Positions 1-6,274 of a stretch of 10,326 bases of DNA are shown here, one piece after another. Made by a program: the position numbers and the translations under genes. Source of the stretch: Nitrososphaerota archaeon (GTDB lineage: Archaea > Thermoproteota > Nitrososphaeria > Nitrososphaerales > CADDZS01); the NCBI GenBank assembly GCA_027886785.1, contig JAPCJV010000030.1, positions 1 to 10,326 on the forward strand. Direction: 5' to 3'. Below the pieces are notes generated by a model that was not told the DNA's origin, searched no databases, and saw only the letters and a program-made list of their open reading frames with translations. Every line of letters starts with the position of its first letter. Within the stretch, counting starts at the first letter, position 1.

Positions 1-181
1 AATTTGCCCCGGTGATTGCGATCGTAAACTGGTGGAGAAAGAATTATCGTACATCCCACGTGGAAAAATGGCCTAACTGTACCAGATTTGCAGAACCAGC
101 TTTTGTCTCTAAAGCAGGATTCGAAAGCTCCGAATTTGCGAAGAATGCTGAATAGATTCGCGTTTGTGCTATTTTCTCTTT
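1..181. other. Left-edge segment without an assignable gene
   Basis: This stretch lies downstream of the hydantoinase-like gene. Several short frames are open to the window edge. On the plus strand one frame runs from base 2 to a stop at 74-76 and another from base 3 to a stop at 153-155. On the minus strand an ATG at 54-52 opens a frame running off the left edge, and another minus frame has no stop. None of the translations resembles a family I recognise, so any of them could be the end or start of a neighbouring gene or simply chance. No clear hairpin with a T-tract follows the hydantoinase stop on the minus strand, so no terminator can be placed here. Confidence 0.4.
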
Positions 182-1582
182 TTAGGGCACGGCGCGAGTA
201 CGAGTCGTCTCCGGCGCAGAGGACTGAAGGGACCTTCCCAGATACTTTCCAGTTCCTTTTGGACCGTGAAATTCGTCACGTTCAGTTACAATCACTCCTC
301 CAACCATTGTGAGAACCGGCCACCCTTTCGTTTCTAGACCGTCGTACCACGTTGCATCAGAAGTTGCATGCAGTGTCTCAGGACTCATTATCGTGGTCAT
401 TTTCATATCCACTACGGTGAGATCAGCGTCTGCGCCGATCGATAAACTTCCTTTTTGTGGAAAGATGCCAAACCATTTTGCGGCATTAGTACTCGTTACT
501 TGAGCTACTAGCTCGGGGGTGAACCTTCCTTTGTTAACTTCTGTAAGAAGGAGAGGTAAGATCATTCCCGGAGTTCTCCCGGGCATCCCCGCGCTTTCAA
601 AGACATTATTCGAATCTAGTTTTCCCATGTTGCCCGGGACATAATCAGAAGCCACGCATGTGATTTGCCCATTAATCAGGCCGTTCCACAAAGCTTCGAC
701 GTCATTCTTCTCCCTTAAGGGCGGATTCACTTTGGCGGGAAGCGGAAATTTGTGATCCTTTGTAAAAGTCAAATAATGTGTGCATGTCTCACCGGTAATC
801 TTCCAGCCGTCTGCTTGACTCTTTCCGATCAGATCCATTCCCTCGGCGGTTGAGACATGGGGAAAGTACAGCCGGCAGTCGAAGTGCTTCGCGAACTGAA
901 TCATTCGCGACATGGCCTCTATCTCGCAAATTCTTGGGCGAGAATCGATGTAGTCTTCTTGAGTCGAAGCCCGATTCTCCGAGATGAATCTGTCCCTCAA
1001 AGCAAAACTAATCTCCCAGTTCTCTGCGTGAACGAGCGCTGTCGCAGGATAGCCCAGTTTCGCAATTTCCTCAAACGCTGAAAAAATGGTTCCATCGCTG
1101 GCCGCAAAAGTCCCTGGGTACAGTTCTTTTTCCTGTGCCGCCATGAGGAACTTGAAAGATGTTACCCCATACTTGTTGGAATAAATGTACAGCTCTTTTG
1201 TCTGGGCTAGGTTGGATATGATAGCATGTAGCCCCATATTGATGACGGACTTTTTTGATATGACGTTTATCGAAGATTCCAAAAGTTCTTTCAAGTGATC
1301 CTTGCTTGACACAAAATTGAAACAAGACGTTATTCCTCCAAACGCAAAAGACTCGGTCTCTTGATAACAAGTCTGTTCAAAGTCTCTTGTTATGTGGAGA
1401 TGGGGATCGACCAATCCGGGGAAAACGTACTTGCCCTCTGCATTGATCACCCTGTCAGCGCCTGACAGTCCAGATTTGGAAATTGATTTTATTTTCCCGT
1501 CCTCAATGCCTAAATCTGCATTGAAAACACCGTTAGGAGTTACTAAGGTTCCATTACGAATTACGACGTCGAACACGGTCAA
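182..1582 (-). CDS. Hydantoinase/dihydropyrimidinase-family cyclic amidohydrolase
   Basis: A 466-residue metal-dependent hydrolase of the cyclic amidohydrolase group (hydantoinase, dihydropyrimidinase, allantoinase, dihydroorotase), which opens cyclic amide or ureide rings in the cytoplasm. Length is typical. The binuclear-metal ligands are visible: DPHLH (H61, H63), the lysine expected to be carboxylated in TSFKF (K144), H185 in VHAEN, H242 in PHVST and D313 in ASDY. ETCTHYL (266-272) and NPPLR (286-290) are also conserved, and the composite-domain signature GSLSIGADADLTVVD (378-392) closes the barrel. Two oddities: A149 sits where D-hydantoinases and dihydropyrimidinases carry a catalytic tyrosine five residues after the lysine, and D313 is followed by Tyr instead of the usual His. 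The start is TTG at 1582; AAGGA (1590-1586) lies only three bases upstream, so GTG at 1576 (codon 3) is an alternative. It is 32 bases downstream of the isochorismatase-like gene and probably co-transcribed. The substrate is unknown; hydantoins, dihydropyrimidines or a related ureide are candidates. Confidence 0.93.
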   Translation of the reverse strand: MTVFDVVIRNGTLVTPNGVFNADLGIEDGKIKSISKSGLSGADRVINAEGKYVFPGLVDPHLHITRDFEQTCYQETESFAFGGITSCFNFVSSKDHLKELLESSINVISKKSVINMGLHAIISNLAQTKELYIYSNKYGVTSFKFLMAAQEKELYPGTFAASDGTIFSAFEEIAKLGYPATALVHAENWEISFALRDRFISENRASTQEDYIDSRPRICEIEAMSRMIQFAKHFDCRLYFPHVSTAEGMDLIGKSQADGWKITGETCTHYLTFTKDHKFPLPAKVNPPLREKNDVEALWNGLINGQITCVASDYVPGNMGKLDSNNVFESAGMPGRTPGMILPLLLTEVNKGRFTPELVAQVTSTNAAKWFGIFPQKGSLSIGADADLTVVDMKMTTIMSPETLHATSDATWYDGLETKGWPVLTMVGGVIVTERDEFHGPKGTGKYLGRSLQSSAPETTRTRAVP

Positions 1583-1614
1583 TTTTCCTTTTGTTCAGCA
1601 TTTAGATAATCAAA

Positions 1615-2346
1615 TCATGCCCCAACTTTCTCTTTCCTGCGAAACTTCTTCAGATATTGAAGTACATTTGAGAGAGGCAGCACGTCTGCATATTTCTCGT
1701 TCATATCAAACAGGTTCATAGCGTGTGAGGCTTCGGTCCGATCAAATACGCACTCCTCAACGACGATCATCAAATAGGAAAATGCCCGGCCGTCCACCAC
1801 GGTCGCACGGATACAACCGCTAGTGCTCTCGCCACACGCAATGATCGTATCGATTCCCAATGAAATAAGATGCGGGAGCAGCGGGGTTCCACCAAATACA
1901 CTCGGGGAGGTTTTCCGAATAACGACTTCATCGGGGAGGGGTTTTAGTTCATCCACGATGTCATAACGCGTACTAAATCCAGGATTCGATTCCTTTAACC
2001 AATCACGGCGTGCGTTGAGTTTCCTTCCGCGATCTACCCACGCCGGAACTCCGCAATCTGCTTCTTCCAATCCGGTCGAGAATATTATTGGAATCCCAGC
2101 TTCCCTGGATGCACTCAGCAATGTCTTGATGTGGGGAAGGGAGTTCCAACCTGCAAGACCGCAGCTACTCGGCGTTGTCTTGATCGCGTCGAGGATCGGC
2201 TCTGGCTTTTCACCAAAGGCCATGCGATAGAGATCTACAAGAAGCAAACAAGGCCTGTCACCAAATCCGTAGGGACGCCGGCTGGATTTCGATTCGAGCA
2301 CGCGATCTTGTTCAGTTAGAAAACGATCCCAAATTCTCTGGGGCAT
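1615..2346 (-). CDS. Isochorismatase-like cysteine hydrolase (N-carbamoylsarcosine amidase type)
   Basis: A 243-residue member of the isochorismatase-like hydrolase superfamily, closest by pattern to N-carbamoylsarcosine amidohydrolase and maleamate amidase. These cleave a carbamoyl or amide group through a cysteine nucleophile and release ammonia. The catalytic triad is visible as D38 in LLLVDLY, K145 in VIRKTSPS and C178 in CGESTSGCIRAT; the residues before the cysteine match the family's cis-peptide loop. The ending, with NLFDMNEKYADVLPLS (211-226), is typical of the carbamoylsarcosine/maleamate subgroup. The N-terminal stretch YGFGDRPCLLLVD (26-38) is what full-length members show, which supports the ATG at 2346. 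The gene follows a 134-base gap with promoter-like elements and precedes the hydantoinase-like gene. Together they could open a cyclic ureide and then remove the carbamoyl group; that pathway is inference, and maleamate, ureidoacrylate or nicotinamide-type substrates cannot be excluded. Confidence 0.9.
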   Translation of the reverse strand: MPQRIWDRFLTEQDRVLESKSSRRPYGFGDRPCLLLVDLYRMAFGEKPEPILDAIKTTPSSCGLAGWNSLPHIKTLLSASREAGIPIIFSTGLEEADCGVPAWVDRGRKLNARRDWLKESNPGFSTRYDIVDELKPLPDEVVIRKTSPSVFGGTPLLPHLISLGIDTIIACGESTSGCIRATVVDGRAFSYLMIVVEECVFDRTEASHAMNLFDMNEKYADVLPLSNVLQYLKKFRRKEKVGA

Positions 2347-2371
2347 CTTCTAAAATCGGTCGACCTACATA

Positions 2372-2379
2372 GTTTTAAC
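2372..2379 (-). promoter_or_regulatory. Box-A-like element before the isochorismatase-like gene
   Basis: On the minus strand the AT-rich stretch AGTTAAAACT-like core (TTAAAACT at 2379-2372 within TGTTAAAACTAT) sits about 26-33 bases before the ATG at 2346. This is the spacing expected of an archaeal TATA element on a leaderless or nearly leaderless transcript. No convincing Shine-Dalgarno site precedes the ATG, which agrees with leaderless translation. The match to a consensus is loose. Confidence 0.35.
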
Positions 2380-2387
2380 AATAACCA

Positions 2388-2400
2388 AGAGTGTCACTCT
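2388..2400. promoter_or_regulatory. Perfect 6-1-6 dyad, candidate operator
   Basis: AGAGTG-T-CACTCT is a perfect inverted repeat with six-base arms around one base. It lies in the 134-base gap between the Rieske and isochorismatase-like genes, 42-54 bases before the ATG at 2346 and just upstream of the candidate box A. An activator or repressor dimer could bind here. Its core GAGT-N3-ACTC recurs at 4137-4147 before the amidohydrolase gene. Regulatory function is inferred from position and symmetry alone; as an RNA its one-base loop is too small for a normal hairpin. Confidence 0.35.
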
Positions 2401-2480
2401 ATGAAGTTATCATGGTCTATATCGACTCATATTGGTTGCCCTAACTCGGTTGCGATTCTGGCTTTCGAGTAAAAGTGTGT

Positions 2481-2870
2481 CTAAACCTTTACAAGAACAT
2501 CGCCATTCTCGACCAGTACATCAAATCGTCGTAGCGCAAGCTTCTGCTTTCCGTTAGTCGTAACTCTCGCAACACCCGTCTCCAGATCGTAGTCGATAGC
2601 GTGCCACGGGCAAACTATATTGTATCGCTCCGTTGAAACATACTTTCTGACGCAGATCTTTCGATCGTCCAGTTCGTATTCGATATCTCCCTGCACAACG
2701 CCTTCGCAGGCAGGGCCCGACTCATGAGGGCAGTTATTGGAATAAGCGAAAAATCTGTCCTTCCACTTGTAGACTGCCACTTCCAGGCCGTCAATGTCGA
2801 GGAACCTGGGTTTCAGCTCTTCGAATTGCGCCACAGGTGCTACTTTGTGAGTTATCAGTTCTATTCCCAT
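2481..2870 (-). CDS. Rieske-type [2Fe-2S] protein with long inter-ligand spacer
   Basis: A 129-residue single-domain Rieske protein. The cluster motifs are C47-P-H49 (NNCPHESG) and C87-P-W-H90 (CPWHAIDYDLETG), giving the usual two cysteine and two histidine ligands. The trailing DLETG is the conserved turn after the second motif. Residues 50-86 put 37 amino acids between H49 and C87, roughly twice the 15-20 usual for Rieske ferredoxins, and the insert contains two further cysteines (C55, C73). There is no signal peptide or membrane segment, so it should be cytoplasmic. The ATG at 2870 directly follows the TAG of the amidohydrolase gene, with no intervening base, so translational coupling is likely. 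Rieske ferredoxins normally pass electrons to ring-hydroxylating oxygenases, but no oxygenase or reductase is in view. A role as electron carrier or redox subunit paired with the amidohydrolase is inference. Confidence 0.92.
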   Translation of the reverse strand: MGIELITHKVAPVAQFEELKPRFLDIDGLEVAVYKWKDRFFAYSNNCPHESGPACEGVVQGDIEYELDDRKICVRKYVSTERYNIVCPWHAIDYDLETGVARVTTNGKQKLALRRFDVLVENGDVLVKV

Positions 2871-4133
2871 CTATCGAATCTTCGGCATCAGAGTTCTTGC
2901 GTTGTCGCCTAAAATCAGATGTTTCTCTTCATCATTCAAAAACGACAAGCCGTGAATTCCCTGCGGGGGATCCCAGTCCGGGTGAGGGTAATCGCTAGAG
3001 TAAATGATTTTCTTCATCATCCCCCTTTCTCTGAAAAAATCGAAGATCCACTTCAATCCCCTGACGGAGGGCGCGTTTTCCAGGGGCTGGGTTCCAAAGT
3101 AGCACCTTTCCGCCATATACTCACTGGGCAACTTGCTGAGCCAGGGCGAGTCTCTCCCCCTCTCGAGAAACGTGAGATCCAGACGGGAAATAAGCCATGG
3201 AACCCAGGAAAGTCCCCCTTCAATGAAACCAAAGTTCAAATGCGGGAAGCGCTCAAAGATCCCTTCGGAAATGATCCCGGTAAGGTGCTTCACAAGCTGA
3301 AAGGGAAAGCACAGTGCGCTGATGGCAGCATAGTTCACGAACGATTCAAAATAGCCACCGATGTCGAAATCGGCGTGAAACATTATTGGAATCCGTTTTT
3401 CGTTGCAAATTTCGTAGATGGGGAAATACGAGTCATCGCCGGCTTGGATGTCGTAGCTACCCAGTAAGTACAGCGCCCCAATCGATTTTTCGTTCCATGC
3501 TCTTTCTATGAGTTTGACCGCTTTGTCTGGAGATCTGACAGGTACGGGGAGGGCCGTGTAGATGTCATCGGACTTTCCTGCGATCTTGTCTAGGTAAAAG
3601 TCTGTAAAAGCATTGCATGAATCAGCTTCCAGATCGACACGGGCGTCCTGCGATATACTGAAGACGATGCTGCCCGGCAGAACAAAGGTCTTTCTGATTC
3701 CAAGATCTTTCATTCTTTGCAAATAGACTCCAAGGATCTCGTCTATATTGATCAGCCAGGCCTCGGGACGTTGATGCCCTAATTGTCGGCGAAACGCCCA
3801 CATCTGAGCATTCGTGTACCTACCTTCCTTCAGCCTTTGAGGAAACCCTTGTTCCGCAAAAGATTTTGCGATCGATCCTCTGACACCAATGTTGCTGAGA
3901 TACTCGTTTTCTTTTCTAAGCAAATCCTCATTTCCAATTTTCCCCTTCCATTTAGACGGCAGATATTCTGCAAAACATGAGAATGGATCACCTTCATGCA
4001 CGTCGAGGTCGACAATTGAATATTTGTTGTACAAATCGTGCTTCTCGGCGTACTTTACTGCGTGATCCAGTCCACCGGGAATGTGGCGATATTTCGGAAA
4101 AGGCCGCAGTTCTTTCGACTCAGCCAAAGTCAT
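2871..4133 (-). CDS. Amidohydrolase-2 family metal-dependent hydrolase or decarboxylase
   Basis: A 420-residue protein of the amidohydrolase-2 family (COG2159 type), whose characterised members include aminocarboxymuconate-semialdehyde decarboxylase and gamma-resorcylate decarboxylase as well as true hydrolases. Visible motifs are VDLDVHEGD (41-49, D43 and H45), MFHAD with H253 on a central strand, the FPHLN...EGGLSWVPWLISRLD block (296-319), the metal-binding SSDYPHPDWD (379-388, D381) and the C-terminal ILGDNARTL (407-415). The position often holding a second histidine before GG reads E305-G-G, as in a large uncharacterised subgroup. No signal peptide is seen. The ATG at 4133 is chosen because it precedes the conserved N-terminal region and lies 24 bases after a box-A-like element. 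The stop abuts the start of the Rieske gene. Substrate and reaction class, C-C or C-N cleavage, cannot be decided from sequence. Confidence 0.9.
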   Translation of the reverse strand: MTLAESKELRPFPKYRHIPGGLDHAVKYAEKHDLYNKYSIVDLDVHEGDPFSCFAEYLPSKWKGKIGNEDLLRKENEYLSNIGVRGSIAKSFAEQGFPQRLKEGRYTNAQMWAFRRQLGHQRPEAWLINIDEILGVYLQRMKDLGIRKTFVLPGSIVFSISQDARVDLEADSCNAFTDFYLDKIAGKSDDIYTALPVPVRSPDKAVKLIERAWNEKSIGALYLLGSYDIQAGDDSYFPIYEICNEKRIPIMFHADFDIGGYFESFVNYAAISALCFPFQLVKHLTGIISEGIFERFPHLNFGFIEGGLSWVPWLISRLDLTFLERGRDSPWLSKLPSEYMAERCYFGTQPLENAPSVRGLKWIFDFFRERGMMKKIIYSSDYPHPDWDPPQGIHGLSFLNDEEKHLILGDNARTLMPKIR

Positions 4134-4136
4134 AGT

Positions 4137-4147
4137 GAGTACAACTC
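4137..4147. promoter_or_regulatory. GAGT-N3-ACTC dyad beside the amidohydrolase start
   Basis: GAGT-ACA-ACTC is an inverted repeat with four-base arms and a three-base spacer, four to fourteen bases before the ATG at 4133 and between that ATG and the box-A-like element. A protein bound here would cover the expected transcription start and could repress. The same arms and spacing form the core of the larger dyad at 2388-2400. The site is short and could be chance. Confidence 0.3.
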
Positions 4148-4156
4148 GTGCTGAAA

Positions 4157-4166
4157 ATTACTTAAG
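4157..4166 (-). promoter_or_regulatory. Box-A-like element before the amidohydrolase gene
   Basis: Read on the minus strand, CTTAAGTAAT ends 24 bases before the ATG at 4133. It fits the position and AT-rich character of an archaeal TATA box for a leaderless transcript. No Shine-Dalgarno site is visible before this ATG. The element includes part of a short palindrome (ACTTAAGT, 4160-4167). Confidence 0.35.
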
Positions 4167-4207
4167 TTAAGCGTTACCGATTTCCAGTTGTTATCAAGAA
4201 TGCGATG

Positions 4208-4238
4208 CGGCCTTGTCAATATTCTGGCCGAGTTTTTT
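4208..4238 (+). promoter_or_regulatory. GC-rich inverted repeat followed by a T6 run
   Basis: CGGCC (4208-4212) and GGCCG (4226-4230) can form a five-base-pair stem around 13 loop bases, followed two bases later by six thymines (4233-4238). The arrangement looks like a short terminator, but no plus-strand gene precedes it. It could be an attenuator in a long importer leader, a barrier to transcription straying across the divergent region, or chance. The stem is short and the loop long, so folding would be weak. Confidence 0.22.
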
Positions 4239-4307
4239 GATTTCTCTCCGCTCACAATTTGGAGCAATGTTTTTTACATCTATTTCTTCAGAGGGCTTTG
4301 ACATCGA

Positions 4308-6239
4308 TTGCGGATTCGGTCTAAATCAGTTTATTCAATCATCGTCTTGATAGTTTTGATAATTGGCGGTATGACTGCTCTAGGAGCGACCAACTTCAAG
4401 TCTCATGCTCAAAGTAGCACCGCTTGTACTCCCGGCACAACTTTCCGGCTAACTTTTTTTCCCGCTCCCACAAATCTGAACTTTCTTGGTTCCTTTGCCA
4501 CTTCTAACGTTAGATTGGAAGACATGATGTGGTTTCCGTTGGTTCCGGCTTCTTATCCAGATGGTTCACCAAATACGAACTTCTCCGTCACTGACTGGTA
4601 CTCTCACAATGCGAATTATAGTCAATGGGAGTTCAATGTACGACCGGGCCTAATGTGGTCAGATGGAACTGCTGTCAACGCGAGCGACATTCTCGCTACC
4701 TATGGTCCGAACTATGGCTTGAACGCGTCGTACGACGTCCTAAATCTTAGACTACAAATTAAACAATCGTACGCATTAAACGCGAGCACCGCCGTGTATG
4801 TTCTCAATGCCTCGAACCCCTATCTTCCAACGGACTTTGGCATAACCGATTCTGTTGTATATCCTCGTTCGATGATTCAGAAAGATGGAGTGAGTTCCAA
4901 TTTCTTTAATAATGTCGTTGTAGACGGCCCGTGGGCCGCATCCAATTACACGTCTGGGGAAAGCCAGATGTTAATGGTGCGTAACCAATATTTCAAACCA
5001 CTACCCGCAATCTGTCAGATTGAGGTGAGCTTTACGGAGGTAGAAGGGCTCGACGCGCAATTGGTTCAGAGCGGTGCCACAGATCTGGCCGAAGTAACTT
5101 ATGCAACGGCAAGTGCCCTGCTTGCGACTCCCAATATTCAAGTGATGGACGAGAAAGGCCCGCAAATGCAAGATCTGCAATACAATGTTACACTGTATCC
5201 TTTCAATGTGACGGCATTCAGACAGGCGATGGTATATGGGATCAATCAATCAGCGATACTCCAAACCGCGTTTAATGGATATGGAGTGGCCGGTTATGCA
5301 GCTCAGGGGACCATTCCTCCCACTCTGGCACTATATTACAATCCAAATCAAGTTAAGTACAATTACAGTCAATCGATCGCTCTTTCTCTTCTGCATTCCG
5401 CTGGATTTACCGGGGGAGGGAGTCTAAGTACTCCTCTGAAATATCCAAACGGAACGTCTGTAACACTAACCCTGTACACAGACACAAGCAAATCATTTGA
5501 CGTGACATCAGCCTCCGTTATTGTGAGCAATCTGAATAGTCTTGGGATTACAGTGAACACGATTACTGTATCTGTGGGCGCCCTTTTTGGCCTCCCAAAT
5601 GTCCCCGCAGCTGAAATGGTTCTTTTCACCACAGGGGCGCCGGATTTCTCGAATCCGATCTATGACGGCACAGAAGGGTGGAATGTCTATTCGCCCGTGA
5701 CAATACCCCAACAATACTGGAATTATCCGCCAAGTGTCGATGCTCAATACAAGAGCAACTTTACCGCTTTAGAGGCGACGGGAAATACCACTCTGGTCGT
5801 GCACTATCTTAATACGATCCAATCCATCGATGCCCAGTACCTACCGTCCATAGTTACAATTTATCCAGATGACTTGTGGGCCTATTCTACTGCGAATTGG
5901 GTCAACTGGACCCCATTCCCGCAGGGCTACATTAACTTCTATCTCCACTTTAATCCACTCGAACTTGCAACTCTCCAACCTGTAGCTCCAGGAACAACTA
6001 GTACTACGGTCGCTTCATCCTCTACAACTGCGTCTTCCGCCACTTCTTCGGCAACCACTCCAACAGTTACTGCCCCCCCAACTACTAGTTCATCAACTTC
6101 CAGCCCACCGCCTTCCACTTCGGGGAATTCAACATTAACAATTGCTGCAATAATAGTGGTCGTCATAATCGTAATAGCAGTGGCCGCTGTATTTCTTAGA
6201 CGGCGTACTCCGTCCAGCAGCCCCTCTTCGTCTAAATAG
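4308..6239 (+). CDS. Membrane-anchored family 5 substrate-binding protein of ABC importer
   Basis: A 643-residue extracellular solute receptor of the SBP family 5 group, whose members bind peptides, nickel chelates, opines or sugars. A basic start (RIRSK) and hydrophobic core (9-26) form a signal peptide, with likely cleavage after the SHA at 32-34. Family hallmarks are LMWSDGTAVNASDILATY (115-132) and FRQAMVYGINQSAI (304-317). From about 561 to 606 the chain is a Ser/Thr/Pro-rich stalk, followed by one membrane helix (about 610-630) and RRR, so the protein is held by its C-terminus. No lipobox cysteine follows the signal peptide. Sixteen N-X-S/T sequons suggest surface glycosylation. TTG at 4308 is the only usable start, since an in-frame TGA lies at 4299-4301 and the next Met would cut the signal peptide. 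It heads the importer operon, 35 bases before the first permease. Ligand unknown. Confidence 0.93.
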   Translation: MRIRSKSVYSIIVLIVLIIGGMTALGATNFKSHAQSSTACTPGTTFRLTFFPAPTNLNFLGSFATSNVRLEDMMWFPLVPASYPDGSPNTNFSVTDWYSHNANYSQWEFNVRPGLMWSDGTAVNASDILATYGPNYGLNASYDVLNLRLQIKQSYALNASTAVYVLNASNPYLPTDFGITDSVVYPRSMIQKDGVSSNFFNNVVVDGPWAASNYTSGESQMLMVRNQYFKPLPAICQIEVSFTEVEGLDAQLVQSGATDLAEVTYATASALLATPNIQVMDEKGPQMQDLQYNVTLYPFNVTAFRQAMVYGINQSAILQTAFNGYGVAGYAAQGTIPPTLALYYNPNQVKYNYSQSIALSLLHSAGFTGGGSLSTPLKYPNGTSVTLTLYTDTSKSFDVTSASVIVSNLNSLGITVNTITVSVGALFGLPNVPAAEMVLFTTGAPDFSNPIYDGTEGWNVYSPVTIPQQYWNYPPSVDAQYKSNFTALEATGNTTLVVHYLNTIQSIDAQYLPSIVTIYPDDLWAYSTANWVNWTPFPQGYINFYLHFNPLELATLQPVAPGTTSTTVASSSTTASSATSSATTPTVTAPPTTSSSTSSPPPSTSGNSTLTIAAIIVVVIIVIAVAAVFLRRRTPSSSPSSSK

Positions 6240-6244
6240 GCTAA

Positions 6245-6265
6245 CGAGTACAAGAAATCTACTCG
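6245..6265 (+). promoter_or_regulatory. Hairpin between binding-protein and permease genes
   Basis: CGAGTA (6245-6250) pairs perfectly with TACTCG (6260-6265) around a nine-base loop, and flanking AAC and GTT could extend the stem past one bulged base. It begins six bases after the binding-protein stop and ends nine bases before the permease ATG. In many ABC operons a stem here protects the upstream message or slows passage downstream, so that binding protein is made in excess. That role is inferred by analogy. There is no T-tract after it. Confidence 0.4.
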
Positions 6266-6274
6266 GTTCGTACA

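Larger units (their letters stand above)
4134..4307. promoter_or_regulatory. Divergent promoter region between amidohydrolase and importer operons
   Basis: This 174-base non-coding stretch must drive both the minus-strand amidohydrolase-Rieske unit and the plus-strand importer. On the minus side a box-A-like element and a GAGT-N3-ACTC dyad are annotated separately. On the plus side the T-rich segment at 4270-4278 (TTTTTTACA) is a possible promoter element about 30-38 bases before the TTG at 4308. GAGGG at 4291-4295 is a weak Shine-Dalgarno match with a rather long spacing of 12 bases. None of the plus-side elements is strong. Confidence 0.5.

Noticed and set aside
1..155. Possible C-terminus of a plus-strand gene entering from the left edge
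   Set aside because: Competing frames are open over the same short stretch and no translation is recognisable, so no gene can be called.
88..312. Short plus-strand frame at the left edge
   Set aside because: It overlaps the C-terminal coding part of the hydantoinase-like gene on the other strand and shows no motif or good start context.
1071..1370. A 99-residue minus-strand frame inside the hydantoinase-like gene
   Set aside because: It is an alternative frame within a gene whose own frame carries every metal-binding motif.
1392..1721. A 109-residue plus-strand frame spanning the hydantoinase/isochorismatase junction
   Set aside because: It is antisense to the ends of two real genes and its translation shows no family pattern.
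2919..3467. A 182-residue plus-strand open frame opposite the amidohydrolase gene
   Set aside because: It is wholly antisense to a well-supported enzyme gene, has no recognisable motif, and its openness follows from the codon pattern of the other strand.
6000..6120. Repeat-like ACT/TCT-rich tract in the binding-protein gene
   Set aside because: It encodes the Ser/Thr/Pro stalk in frame; it is low-complexity coding sequence, not a CRISPR or independent tandem repeat.
5939..6253. A 104-residue minus-strand frame opposite the binding-protein stalk
   Set aside because: It is a low-complexity Val/Ala/Glu-rich product arising from the repetitive Ser/Thr codons on the other strand.
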